Source: Azoarcus sp. (GTDB lineage Bacteria > Pseudomonadota > Gammaproteobacteria > Burkholderiales > Rhodocyclaceae). Taken from it: a stretch of DNA of 15,322 bases. Positions 7,300 to 15,120 of this stretch are shown in pieces; positions within the stretch are counted from its first letter, which is position 1; each line of letters starts with the position of its first letter. The position numbers were made by a program, and so were the translations under genes. The stretch covers positions 1-15,322 of the forward strand of contig JAITCV010000202.1 of the NCBI GenBank assembly GCA_031282905.1, in the 5' to 3' direction. The notes beneath the pieces are model-generated. The model was not told the DNA's origin, did not search any database, and saw nothing but the letters and a program-made list of their open reading frames with translations.

Positions 7300-9897
7300 T
7301 TATTCGGTTCCGAACACGCGGTTGGCGGCAGGGTCGTTGATCGTGCCATAACCGGGCACGCTGCGCTTGATCAGGCTGACCGGGCTGGAGCCGATACTGG
7401 CCAGATCGTTGAGTTCGAGCTGGATGAAGAAAGCCTTGGTCACTTCGTCCTCGCGCGTGGCGAAGCGGTGCAGCGCCGCGCGCAGCACCCAGCAGCCGCC
7501 ATCGTATTCGATTCCGCCGATCGCCTCGGTCAGGCGTTTGTCCTTGAGCGATTCGGTCAGGCGCGCGACGCCATACCACTTGCCTCCCAGCGGCCATTGT
7601 CCGGAAATGTCGAGGTCGCGCAGGATGTTGCGCGTGTAGCGGTAACTGACGTTCAGGGCGCGCGCGAAACCGGGGTTGTAACGCCAGGTGGCATTGAAAC
7701 GTTCGACTTGGTGGTCAAGGGTGTTGTATTGCCACAGCGATTCGATCGAACTGTGCGCGCTGATTTGTCCGCTCATCCCGGCAAGCACGTCGGTGCGGCG
7801 GCTCGCGCGCGGCGCTTCGAGCACGACCGGCGCGCCATATTCGTTACGGTAACTGAGCGTGACCTGCTGATCCTCGAAGTAATAACGCTGCCCGAGCAGG
7901 AAGCTCAGACGCTCGATGCCCGTGGCGGGGTCGATCAGGCGTGAGGTGACCGCCGCGGTGATCTGGTTGGCGTCGGCGATGCGGTCGCTGCCGGTATAGA
8001 GGTTCTCGGCGAAGATCTGCGCGAAACCAAAGTCATAACGGCTGGTGTCGAACAGCGGAATATCGTCCTGGCGGCGATAGGGTGCATTGAGGTAATAGAG
8101 CCGCGGCTCCAGGGTCTGGATGAAATCCGCACCGAAGAGATGGGCTTCACGCTCCAAGGTTACCCCCGCATCGACCGAGAAGACCGGCACCGAGCGCGTG
8201 ATCGATTCGCGCATGCCGGGCAAATCGCCGTTGCGGTCGATATCGTAGCGGGTGTAATGCAGGCCGAATTTCGGGGTGATGTAGTACCCCGGATACTGGA
8301 AAGGCAGCGATAGCTGTGGATAGGCCACGAAACGCGAAGCATCCGGTTTGTGATCGTCGGGATGGGAAAACTTGACGTATTCGCTGCGCAGCGCGAGATC
8401 CAGCCCACCGAATTCATTGGGCCGCAAGGCGGTAAACAAGATTTGTGGCAAGCGCCGGTAAGGCGTGAGCACGGGGTTGTCCGGGTCGGGGCTCAGGGTC
8501 TGGTAGCTTTGCGCCAGCGCCGAAACATTCCACCAGCCGCCGCCGACATAGGCCAGCCTCCCTTCGCGCAGTAGGTTGACCTTGGAGGCCACCGATACCC
8601 GGGTGCTCAGGTCTTCGAAGTATTCATCGTCGGAGACCGCGTTGATGTCCAGCGAGCCATACAGCGTCGGCGTCAGCCATTGCTGGTGTTGCAGGGAGCC
8701 GAGAGAACGCTCCTTGCCGCTCACATTGTCCCTGGGCAGCCACTCCGCCCGCGCGGAGCCTTGGTAGGTCTCGCCGAGATAGCGCGCTTCGCCCCCCAGT
8801 TGCAAGCCGCGCCGACTCATGAAACGCGGAGTGAATGTGACATCGTAATTGGGGGCGATGTTCCAGTAATATGGTACGGTGAGATCGAACCCGGTCTTGT
8901 TCGATGAGCCGATGGTCGGCGGCAAAATCCCCGACTGGCGCTGGCCGACCAGGGGAAACTCCGCCCAGGGCACCCAGAAGAGCGGCACATCCTTGAACAT
9001 CAGGGTGCTGTTGCGGGCCATGCCGATTTCGCGGTCGTAATCGAGGGAGAGCTCGCCCGCCTTGAGATACCAGTCCGGATTGGGGGCCTTGCAGGTCGAC
9101 CAGGTCGCGTTTTCGGCCCGATATTGGTTTTCACCTTCGAAATGCAGGGCATCGGCATGTCCGCTGCCCGAAATCACCCGGGGCAATTCACCTTCTTCGA
9201 GCGGTTCCCTGCGGCGGCTGATCGCATAGACCGGCGACTGGAATTCCCCGGTCTGCTCGCCCACCACCAAGCGCGCCGCGGGCCCCGACATTTCGCTGTC
9301 GCCATGACGCAAGCGCACGTTGCCCTCGGCCTGCGCTTCATCGAGCGGCTCACGGTAGATCAGGCGGTCGGCGGTCAGCACCAGCGCGTCATGCTGCAAT
9401 TCGGCCTCGCCTTCGGCCACCACTTCCACCGCGCGGGTGCCGTAAATGCGCAACGCGGAAATGCCGGTCGAACCGGGCTGGGGCGGTGTCGGTGGCGTCA
9501 GCGGCGTCGGCGGCGTCAGCGGCCCGGCAGCCGATGGCGGGGGAAAAGAGACAGAAGCTTCGGGCTCGGGCGCCGGCAGTGATTGCGGCGATCTCTCTTC
9601 CATCGGCGCGACCGCTGCCGGAGGTTCCGCGGGGACGATCTCCTCCGCGTCAGGCTCATCCCGCGTCAGCGGCATGATCGTGATTTCCCGCACCGGCGCC
9701 GCCTCGGCCTCCAGCGGCACATTCAAGTCAGACGGCAGCGCGGCACGCTTCGTGGAGGTATTGCCGCGCAGCAGATCGGGCGAGACCACCAAGGCAGGCA
9801 GTTTCTCCCCCCAGGACAACCCCGGCATGCAGCACAGCAAAAGCGGAATCAGTCGCATCCGCGTTTTCAGAGCCAGATCAGGCAAAGCGTTCCCCAT
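7300..9897 (-). CDS. lptD: LPS-assembly protein LptD (Imp/OstA)
   Basis: LptD is the outer-membrane beta-barrel that, with the lipoprotein LptE, inserts lipopolysaccharide into the outer leaflet. From the ATG at 9897 (AAGG 5-8 nt upstream) it has 865 residues, longer than the 784 of E. coli. It starts with a signal peptide (about 1-30, RLIPLLLCCMPGLSWG). A Pro/Glu-rich, probably disordered stretch (about 60-145) follows and accounts for the extra length. The OstA/LptA-like periplasmic domain (about 147-265) comes next, then the barrel beginning near WSTCKAPNPDWYLKAG (266-280), with KDVPLFWVPWAEFPL and RQSGILPPTIG typical of the family. The mature protein contains only two cysteines, C269 and C802 (GGCWVLRA), so it can form a single disulfide instead of the two of E. 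coli LptD. An ATG at 9858 is an alternative start. lptD leads the four-gene cluster and is divergent from amgK. Confidence 0.97.
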   Translation of the reverse strand: MGNALPDLALKTRMRLIPLLLCCMPGLSWGEKLPALVVSPDLLRGNTSTKRAALPSDLNVPLEAEAAPVREITIMPLTRDEPDAEEIVPAEPPAAVAPMEERSPQSLPAPEPEASVSFPPPSAAGPLTPPTPLTPPTPPQPGSTGISALRIYGTRAVEVVAEGEAELQHDALVLTADRLIYREPLDEAQAEGNVRLRHGDSEMSGPAARLVVGEQTGEFQSPVYAISRRREPLEEGELPRVISGSGHADALHFEGENQYRAENATWSTCKAPNPDWYLKAGELSLDYDREIGMARNSTLMFKDVPLFWVPWAEFPLVGQRQSGILPPTIGSSNKTGFDLTVPYYWNIAPNYDVTFTPRFMSRRGLQLGGEARYLGETYQGSARAEWLPRDNVSGKERSLGSLQHQQWLTPTLYGSLDINAVSDDEYFEDLSTRVSVASKVNLLREGRLAYVGGGWWNVSALAQSYQTLSPDPDNPVLTPYRRLPQILFTALRPNEFGGLDLALRSEYVKFSHPDDHKPDASRFVAYPQLSLPFQYPGYYITPKFGLHYTRYDIDRNGDLPGMRESITRSVPVFSVDAGVTLEREAHLFGADFIQTLEPRLYYLNAPYRRQDDIPLFDTSRYDFGFAQIFAENLYTGSDRIADANQITAAVTSRLIDPATGIERLSFLLGQRYYFEDQQVTLSYRNEYGAPVVLEAPRASRRTDVLAGMSGQISAHSSIESLWQYNTLDHQVERFNATWRYNPGFARALNVSYRYTRNILRDLDISGQWPLGGKWYGVARLTESLKDKRLTEAIGGIEYDGGCWVLRAALHRFATREDEVTKAFFIQLELNDLASIGSSPVSLIKRSVPGYGTINDPAANRVFGTE
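9485..9520 (-). repeat. Two 18-bp tandem repeats encoding LTPPTP twice in LptD
   Basis: Positions 9485-9502 and 9503-9520 are 18-bp units differing at two positions (9487/9505 and 9493/9511). They encode the duplicated LTPPTP within the proline-rich linker between the LptD signal peptide and the OstA domain. The unit is in frame, so copy-number change would alter only the linker length. Confidence 0.85.
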
Positions 9898-9951
9898 GAG
9901 CACCTTTGATAGAATCGCGGGATTTTACACGAACCCGCACGCGGGGCTGCC

Positions 9952-10974
9952 TTGACTCAAAACACACGTATCGACCAACTCCGGATTTGGCTCGCCCGGC
10001 AACTCCCCGACACGCCGTTCGAACTCGCCCCGGCCTCGTCCGACGCCAGTTTCCGCCGTTATTTCCGCCTCACCTTCGCCGACGGGCGGCCCGGCCAGAT
10101 CGTCATGGACGCGCCGCCCGAACGCGAAGACTGCCGCCCCTGGCTCGCCATCGCGGCGCTGTTCCGCGACGCGGGCGTCCACGTCCCGGCCGTGCTCGCC
10201 GAAAATCCCGACGAGGGCTTCCTGCTGATCGAAGATCTGGGCAAGGTCACCTACCTCGATGCGCTGCGCGCCGCCACGCCACGCGATGCCGCCCATCTCT
10301 ATGCTGATGCTATCGGCACCCTGCTCGTCCTCCAGACCGCCAGCCGTCCAGCAATCCTTCCGGAATATTCGGATGAATTGCTGCGCCGCGAGTTGGCGCT
10401 CTTTCCCGAATGGTACATCGCCCGTCACAAGGGCATGAAACCCGATGCTCGGGACGATGCCATGCTGTCCGAAGTCTTCGAGCAAATCGTCGCCGTCAAC
10501 CTCGCCGAACCCCGGGTATTCGTCCATCGTGATTTCCACTCCCGCAACCTGATGCATCTCGCCGCCGACGCCAACCCCGGCGTGATCGACTTCCAGGACG
10601 CGGTCTACGGCCCGATCACCTACGATCTGGCCTCCCTGTTCAAGGACGCCTACATCGACTGGGAAGAGGATTTCACCCTCGACCTCCTCGCCCGCTACTG
10701 GGAGATGGCGCGCAAGCTCGGTCTGCCGGTCCGCGCGGATTTCGCCGATTTCCACCGCGATTTCGAATGGATGGGCGTGCAGCGTCATCTCAAGGTGCTC
10801 GGCATATTCGCCCGTCTCCACCACCGCGACGGCAAGGACGGCTACCTTGCCGACATGCCGCGAGTCATGTCTCATCTGCGCAGGACATGCGGACGTTACC
10901 GCGCTTTGGGCCCCTTGCTCAAACTGCTCGACCGCCTCGACCCGGTGACGGTTGAACATGGCTATACATTTTGA
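9952..10974 (+). CDS. amgK: N-acetylmuramate/N-acetylglucosamine 1-kinase AmgK (aminoglycoside-phosphotransferase fold)
   Basis: AmgK phosphorylates the anomeric carbon of MurNAc and GlcNAc recovered from peptidoglycan. MurU then makes UDP-MurNAc, bypassing de novo synthesis and giving intrinsic fosfomycin tolerance in organisms with the pathway. The 340-residue protein has the APH/choline-kinase fold: SSDASFRRYFRL (29-40), the hinge-like LLIEDLG (91-97), the catalytic VHRDFHSRNLM (191-201, Asp194 the likely base, Asn199) and the metal-binding VIDFQDAVYGP (211-221). The start appears to be TTG at 9952, with GGGG a few bases upstream, since the next in-frame ATG (residue 52) would remove the N-lobe. 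It is divergent from lptD with 54 bp between starts, the arrangement known from Pseudomonas and betaproteobacteria. murU is not found immediately downstream. Confidence 0.92.
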   Translation: MTQNTRIDQLRIWLARQLPDTPFELAPASSDASFRRYFRLTFADGRPGQIVMDAPPEREDCRPWLAIAALFRDAGVHVPAVLAENPDEGFLLIEDLGKVTYLDALRAATPRDAAHLYADAIGTLLVLQTASRPAILPEYSDELLRRELALFPEWYIARHKGMKPDARDDAMLSEVFEQIVAVNLAEPRVFVHRDFHSRNLMHLAADANPGVIDFQDAVYGPITYDLASLFKDAYIDWEEDFTLDLLARYWEMARKLGLPVRADFADFHRDFEWMGVQRHLKVLGIFARLHHRDGKDGYLADMPRVMSHLRRTCGRYRALGPLLKLLDRLDPVTVEHGYTF

Positions 10975-11019
10975 GCAAACGGCAACCGGCCCCACTGTCG
11001 CCGTCATCGCTACTACCTG

Positions 11020-11165
11020 TCATTCGAGCGAGGCCGAGTCATAAAAGACATCCTTGAACGACAGGAATGGATAGCCGGAACCAAACTCCGAACGCGGCTT
11101 TTGGACAAGCCAGAACTGAACTCGTAAAGCTCACCAAGTGAGATACGCGGCCACTCGGACGCCAT
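11020..11165 (-). pseudogene. Relic of a type I restriction specificity subunit (HsdS), N-terminus only, frameshifted
   Basis: From the ATG at 11165 the minus strand reads MASEWPRISLGELYEFSSGL and SK. After a frame change near 11098 it reads EFGSGYPFLSFKDVFYDSAS and LE, then TGA at 11022-11020. Known: HsdS subunits commonly begin with 'W....LGE......GLSK....FG.GYPFLSFKDVF', the start of the first target-recognition domain. Both halves match that pattern in order but in different frames, so this is a frameshifted fragment of about 48 codons from a protein of roughly 400 residues. No hsdM, hsdR or remaining hsdS is nearby. It is a non-functional trace of past transfer or deletion. Confidence 0.75.
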
Positions 11166-11205
11166 AATCCATCCCCGATTTGTTGCAAACGGTGGCATCT
11201 CGTGA

Positions 11206-11225
11206 GGGCGACGCATGCGTCGCCC
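11206..11225. repeat. Perfect 20-bp palindrome
   Basis: GGGCGACGCATGCGTCGCCC is its own reverse complement. It lies between the HsdS relic and the RND transporter and is followed by CTACA. Similar GTAGGGGCGA...TCGCCC palindromes occur as small dispersed intergenic repeats in diverse bacteria (recalled, not searched). It could also be an operator or a cruciform site. No T-run follows, so it is not an obvious terminator. Confidence 0.6.
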
Positions 11226-11322
11226 CTACATCTCCAATTACCGTATCTGTTGCACTCATTTCACGAGGACAGCAGTACATGCCTTATAGTTCCGCTTTCC
11301 GTGTCCTGACCGAGGCTGATTC

Positions 11323-11397
11323 ATGTCCTTGCTCCGTTCCCCGATTGCAGTTTTCTTCGTCCGGCGCTCGTCTCCGACCAAAGGCGATCCGCCATGA
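11323..11397 (+). CDS. Possible 24-residue leader peptide or gene remnant overlapping the RND start
   Basis: ATG at 11323 opens a frame MSLLRSPIAVFFVRRSSPTK ending GDPP, with its TGA at 11395-11397 overlapping the transporter ATG (11394) as ATGA. The overlap would allow translational coupling. It could be a leader peptide, the decayed end of an upstream adaptor gene, or chance. I see no ribosome-binding site in front of it and recognise no homology. Confidence 0.25.
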   Translation: MSLLRSPIAVFFVRRSSPTKGDPP

Positions 11398-14300
11398 TTC
11401 TTTCCGAGATCTGCATCAAGCGCCCGGTATTCGCCACCGTGCTGTCGTTGATGGTGTTGCTGGTCGGGCTGATGTCGTATTCGCGGCTCACGGTGCGCGA
11501 ATATCCCAATATCGATGAGCCCATCGTCACTGTCGATACCATCTACACTGGCGCGAGTCCCGAGATCGTCGAATCGCGCGTCACCAAGCCGCTGGAAGAT
11601 TCGCTCGCGGGTATCGAAGGGGTGGATGTGCTCTCGTCGATCAGCCGTTCCGAGCGCAGCCAGATCACGGTGCGTTTTCGCATCGAACGCGATGCGGATA
11701 GCGCCGCCGCCGATGTCCGCGATCGCGTCTCCAGGGTGCGCAGGCGTTTGCCCGATGACATCGACGAACCGGTGATCGCCAAGGTCGAGGCCGACGCCAA
11801 TCCGATCATCTGGCTGGCGTTTTCAAGCGATCGCCACGACCAGATGGAGATGAGCGACGTTGCCAACCGCATCGTCAAGCCGCGCCTGCAAACCTTGCCG
11901 GGCGCGGCGGACGCACGGATATTTGGTGAGCGGCGCTATGCGATGCGTATCTGGCTCGACCGTGCCCGCCTTGCCGCCTTCGGCCTCACGCCGCAGGATG
12001 TCGAGAACGCCATCACGCGCCAGAACGTCGAATTGCCCGCAGGACGGATCGAGAGCCGCGAACGCGAGTTTGAGGTCGTGGCCCACACCGATCTCGCCGA
12101 TCCGGCGCAGTTCGGCGCCGTGGTCGTGCGCCAGGCCGTCACGCCCGACGGTTATCCGGTGAGACTGCGCGATCTGGGGCGGATCGAAATCGCTCCCGCC
12201 AACCTGCGCAGCGAAGTGCGTTTCATGCAACGGCTTTCGATCTCGCTCGGCCTCATCAAGCAATCCACCGCCAATCCGCTCGATCTCAAACGCGAACTGG
12301 TCAAGATGCTGCCCTCGCTCGAAGCGGAATTGCCGGACGGCATGACGATGACCGTCACCAACGATTCGACGGTGTTCATCGAACGCTCGATCGCCTCGGT
12401 GTTTTCCGCCGTTTGGGAGGCGGTGTTGCTGGTGGCGGTGGTCTGCCTTTTCTTCCTGCGCAACTGGCGCGCGATGCTGGTGCCGTTGGTGACGATTCCC
12501 GTCTCGCTGGTCGGCGCTTTTGGGTTGATGTACGCCGTCGGGTTTTCGGTCAATACCCTGACCCTGCTCGCGCTGGTGCTGGCGATCGGCTTGGTGGTGG
12601 ATGACGCCATCGTCGTATTGGAAAACATCTTCCGTCACATCGAAGACGGCATGCCCCGGATCGAGGCCGCTTTCCGGGGCGCGAAGGAAATCGGTTTCGC
12701 GGTGGTGGCGATGACCATCACCCTCGCCGCCGTCTACGCGCCGGTCGCGTTCATGACCGGGCGCACCGGCAAGCTGTTTACCGAATTCGCGCTCACGCTC
12801 GCCGGGGCCGTGCTCGTCTCGGGGTTCGTCGCGCTCACCCTGTCCCCGATGATGTGCTCGCAACTGTTGCGTCACGAGCGCAAGCATGGCCTGCTCTACA
12901 ACGCCATCGAAAAATTTCTCGTCTGGCTCATCGAAAGCTACCGCCGCGCGCTCATCCGGATGCTCGGCTTGCGCTGGGTGGTGCTGGTCGCGTTCGCGGC
13001 GGTCGCCGGGTTGGCCGCCGTGCTGCTCGGGCAATTGAAATCCGAACTCTCGCCCATCGAGGATCGCGGCCGCATCATGGTGCAATTCAGCGGCCCGGAA
13101 GGGGCGACCATCGACTACATGACGCGCTATGCCGCGGAAATCGGCGATATTTTCGCCACGACCGCCGATGTCGAAGGCTATCAGGTGATGGCGGGCACGC
13201 CGACGGTATCGCAGGGCAGGAGTTTCATCAGTTTTGTCGATTGGTCGCAGCGCAAACGCAAGACCACGGAAATCGCTGCCGAAATGCAGCCGCGCCTGGA
13301 TGCCATCACCGGCGTCAATGCTTTCTCGATCCTGCCCGCCGCCTTCGGCCAAAGCCCGCGCACGCGGCCCGTGAGTTTCGTCGTCACCTCGTCCGGTTCC
13401 TGGGATGAACTGGCGCGCGTCACCGATCTGCTGCTCGAGGCCATGCGCGAGCATCCAGGATTCAGGTCGCCCGACACCGATCTGAAACTCACCAAGCCGG
13501 AGCTGGCGGTTTCCGTCGACCGCGACAAGGCCGCCGATCTTGGCATCTCGATCGATGTCATCGGCCACACGCTCGAAACCATGCTTGGCGGCCGTCAGGT
13601 GACGCGATACAAACAGGATGCCGAACAATACGACGTCATCGTCCAGGTCGACGCCGGCGATCGCACCGATCCGCGCGACATTCACGACATTTTCGTGCGC
13701 GGCAAGAACGGCCAGATGGTGCCGCTCTCCAACCTCGTCACCGTGGAGGAAACGGTCAGTCCGCGCGAACTCAACCATTTCAGCCAGCGTCGCGCCGTGA
13801 CGATCACCGCCAACCTCGCGCCCGATTTCGCCTTGGGCGAAGCGCTCGCCTGGATGGAAAACACCGCCAGCCGCATCCTGCCGCCGGGCTTTTCCACCGA
13901 TTACGACGGCATGTCCCGCGAGTTCAAGACCAGTTCGGCCAGTCTCGCGCTGACCTTCGTGCTCGCGCTCGCTTTCATCTATCTCGTCCTGTCGGCGCAG
14001 TTCGAGAGTTTCATCGATCCCTTCATCATCATGCTCACCGTGCCGCTGTCGATGGCGGGCGCGTTGGGCGCGCTGTGGCTGACGGGCGGCACGCTCAATG
14101 TCTACAGTCAGATCGGGCTGGTCACGCTGATCGGCCTCATCACCAAGCATGGCATCCTCATCATCGAATTCGCCAACCAATTGCGCACTACGGGCAAAGG
14201 CGTGTTCGACGCGGTGGCCGAAGCCGCCGTCCTGCGCCTGCGCCCGATCCTGATGACCACGGGCGCGATGGCGCTGGGCGCGATTCCGCTCGCGCTCGCC

Positions 14301-14474
14301 ACCGGCGCCGGAGCCGAAAGCCGCCAGCAGATTGGCTGGGTGATTGTCGGCGGCATTTTGTTCGGTACTTTTTTCACGCTGTTCGTGGTGCCGACGGTCT
14401 ATACTTTGATAGTGCGCGGGTCGGGTTCACGCGTTGTTGCTTCTTACCCGGTCGATGCGCAAGACAGGAGATGA
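11394..14474 (+). CDS. RND efflux transporter permease (AcrB/HAE1 family)
   Basis: An inner-membrane proton-driven pump subunit that normally works as a trimer with a periplasmic adaptor and an outer-membrane channel. It has 1026 residues, the usual size. The N-terminus (ICIKRPVFATVLSLMVLLVG) is transmembrane helix 1. A first periplasmic loop runs to about 330, helices 2-6 cover about 335-500 with the proton-relay pair in GLVVDDAIVVLENI (D403, D404). The second periplasmic loop spans about 550-845, and the final helices carry LIGLITKHGILIIEFAN, with K918 in the position of the AcrB relay lysine. AAGG lies about 10 nt before the ATG at 11394. No adaptor (MFP) gene lies upstream or downstream in the window, so the partner must be elsewhere or lost. 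Substrates cannot be read from the sequence; the catalytic residues are intact. Confidence 0.95.
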   Translation: MILSEICIKRPVFATVLSLMVLLVGLMSYSRLTVREYPNIDEPIVTVDTIYTGASPEIVESRVTKPLEDSLAGIEGVDVLSSISRSERSQITVRFRIERDADSAAADVRDRVSRVRRRLPDDIDEPVIAKVEADANPIIWLAFSSDRHDQMEMSDVANRIVKPRLQTLPGAADARIFGERRYAMRIWLDRARLAAFGLTPQDVENAITRQNVELPAGRIESREREFEVVAHTDLADPAQFGAVVVRQAVTPDGYPVRLRDLGRIEIAPANLRSEVRFMQRLSISLGLIKQSTANPLDLKRELVKMLPSLEAELPDGMTMTVTNDSTVFIERSIASVFSAVWEAVLLVAVVCLFFLRNWRAMLVPLVTIPVSLVGAFGLMYAVGFSVNTLTLLALVLAIGLVVDDAIVVLENIFRHIEDGMPRIEAAFRGAKEIGFAVVAMTITLAAVYAPVAFMTGRTGKLFTEFALTLAGAVLVSGFVALTLSPMMCSQLLRHERKHGLLYNAIEKFLVWLIESYRRALIRMLGLRWVVLVAFAAVAGLAAVLLGQLKSELSPIEDRGRIMVQFSGPEGATIDYMTRYAAEIGDIFATTADVEGYQVMAGTPTVSQGRSFISFVDWSQRKRKTTEIAAEMQPRLDAITGVNAFSILPAAFGQSPRTRPVSFVVTSSGSWDELARVTDLLLEAMREHPGFRSPDTDLKLTKPELAVSVDRDKAADLGISIDVIGHTLETMLGGRQVTRYKQDAEQYDVIVQVDAGDRTDPRDIHDIFVRGKNGQMVPLSNLVTVEETVSPRELNHFSQRRAVTITANLAPDFALGEALAWMENTASRILPPGFSTDYDGMSREFKTSSASLALTFVLALAFIYLVLSAQFESFIDPFIIMLTVPLSMAGALGALWLTGGTLNVYSQIGLVTLIGLITKHGILIIEFANQLRTTGKGVFDAVAEAAVLRLRPILMTTGAMALGAIPLALATGAGAESRQQIGWVIVGGILFGTFFTLFVVPTVYTLIVRGSGSRVVASYPVDAQDRR

Positions 14475-14476
14475 TC

Positions 14477-14884
14477 ATGGTTGATACCTCGTTGCGACTT
14501 CAAGGCGCTGACCTCAACGGTTTGCAACAGAGCGCGCGCAGCCCGGCGCTTGATGCGCCGCGTGAGCGTCAAACGCGGGAGACCGCCGCGCAACCGGCGG
14601 CACTGCCTTCCGTGCAGGTGAGTATCAGCGAAGCGGGCCGTGCGGCGATAAGAGCCGAAACGGCCAACACACCCGAAGCCAACGCGGTACGTCCGGCGGA
14701 TGCCGTACCCCAGCGTGGCCCCTCGACGCCCGTGCGCGCGCCTGAGCAGGCGCAGGATGTTCGTACCGGATCTCCCGATGGCGCATCCGCTCGCGTAGCG
14801 GTGGAGCGTTACCTCGAGAACGCCGCAGACGCCGCACGCCCGGCTGGACAAGCGGCGCCAACGTCGGTGCGTGTGGCTGCCTGA
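14477..14884 (+). CDS. Small Ala/Pro-rich hypothetical protein
   Basis: The 135-residue protein starts at the ATG at 14477, 2 bp after the RND stop, with GGAG (14467-14470) 6 nt upstream. An in-frame ATG at 14471 is too close to that site. It is rich in Ala, Pro, Arg and Glu and probably mostly disordered, with two more ordered stretches: VQVSISEAGRAAIRAET (47-62) and ARVAVERYLENAADA (105-119). There is no signal peptide, membrane segment or cysteine. Its position suggests co-transcription with the transporter, followed by the terminator at 14973, but a functional link is not shown. I recognise no family. Confidence 0.7.
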   Translation: MVDTSLRLQGADLNGLQQSARSPALDAPRERQTRETAAQPAALPSVQVSISEAGRAAIRAETANTPEANAVRPADAVPQRGPSTPVRAPEQAQDVRTGSPDGASARVAVERYLENAADAARPAGQAAPTSVRVAA

Positions 14885-14972
14885 TGCGTTTGCGCGCCAT
14901 GGTCCAGGGTGTATGCCTTGCTGCTTGGGCGCATGTGTTTTCCTCAAGTGGCGCCTGATGTGCGCTTTCTGA

Positions 14973-15012
14973 CGGCGTATCGGTTCATCCGGTACGCCGC
15001 TTTATCTTGTCT
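14973..15012 (+). terminator. Rho-independent terminator after the RND operon
   Basis: An 11-bp stem, CGGCGTATCGG (14973-14983) pairing with CCGGTACGCCG (14989-14999) with a single G-U wobble, closes a TTCAT loop and is followed by CTTTATCTTGTCT. It lies 88 bp after the stop of the small hypothetical gene and ends the plus-strand transcript. It also marks where base composition changes. Confidence 0.85.
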
Positions 15013-15027
15013 GTCCCGATCCAATAA

Positions 15028-15120
15028 ACACTGGATGCGGCACGGCAAACCGATGGCACAGAAATCACTCAGGCCGTCTGGAAGAGTATTATGGAAGGCA
15101 GTTTCAAGGTGCACCCATGA
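15028..15120 (+). pseudogene. C-terminal tail of an unidentified broken gene
   Basis: After a TAA at 15025-15027, the frame reads TLDAARQTDGTEITQAVWKS then IMEGSFKVHP and TGA at 15118-15120, which overlaps the ATG of the next frame as ATGA. The residue composition and the stop/start overlap look like the true 3' end of a gene co-translated with its neighbour. Upstream the frame is closed, and the terminator lies just before it. The rest of the gene is therefore missing or frameshifted; NKHWMRHG at about 15022-15045 in the next frame may be part of it. I recognise no family; a toxin-tail reading rests only on context. Confidence 0.4.

Larger units (their letters stand above)
10975..11393. other. 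419-bp stretch without an intact gene
   Basis: The interval between amgK and the RND transporter holds an HsdS relic on the minus strand (11020-11165), a 20-bp palindrome (11206-11225) and a 24-residue frame overlapping the transporter start (11323-11397). There is no clear terminator for amgK and no convincing promoter for the transporter; TATAGT at 11285-11290 is the best -10 candidate and lacks a good -35. It has the look of decayed, rearranged DNA. Confidence 0.6.

Noticed and set aside
6108..7340. A 410-codon plus-strand frame opposite surA.
   Set aside because: surA on the minus strand is unambiguous, with a signal peptide and two parvulin domains; the opposing frame is a high-GC shadow.
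9910..9950. TAGAAT (plus, 9910-9915) and TAAAAT (minus, 9927-9922) as -10 boxes of divergent amgK and lptD promoters.
   Set aside because: Divergent promoters are expected in this 54-bp gap, but neither hexamer has an acceptable -35 at 16-18 bp, so I do not call them as features.
11259..11290. TTCACG...TATAGT as a promoter for the RND gene.
   Set aside because: The spacing is 19 bp and the -35 match is poor; the downstream leader is also about 100 bp long without support.
11823..14180. A very long open frame on the minus strand (785 codons) opposite the RND gene.
   Set aside because: It is antisense to a clearly recognisable RND transporter, is rich in His, Asp and Arg in the way typical of high-GC shadow frames, and shows no motif.
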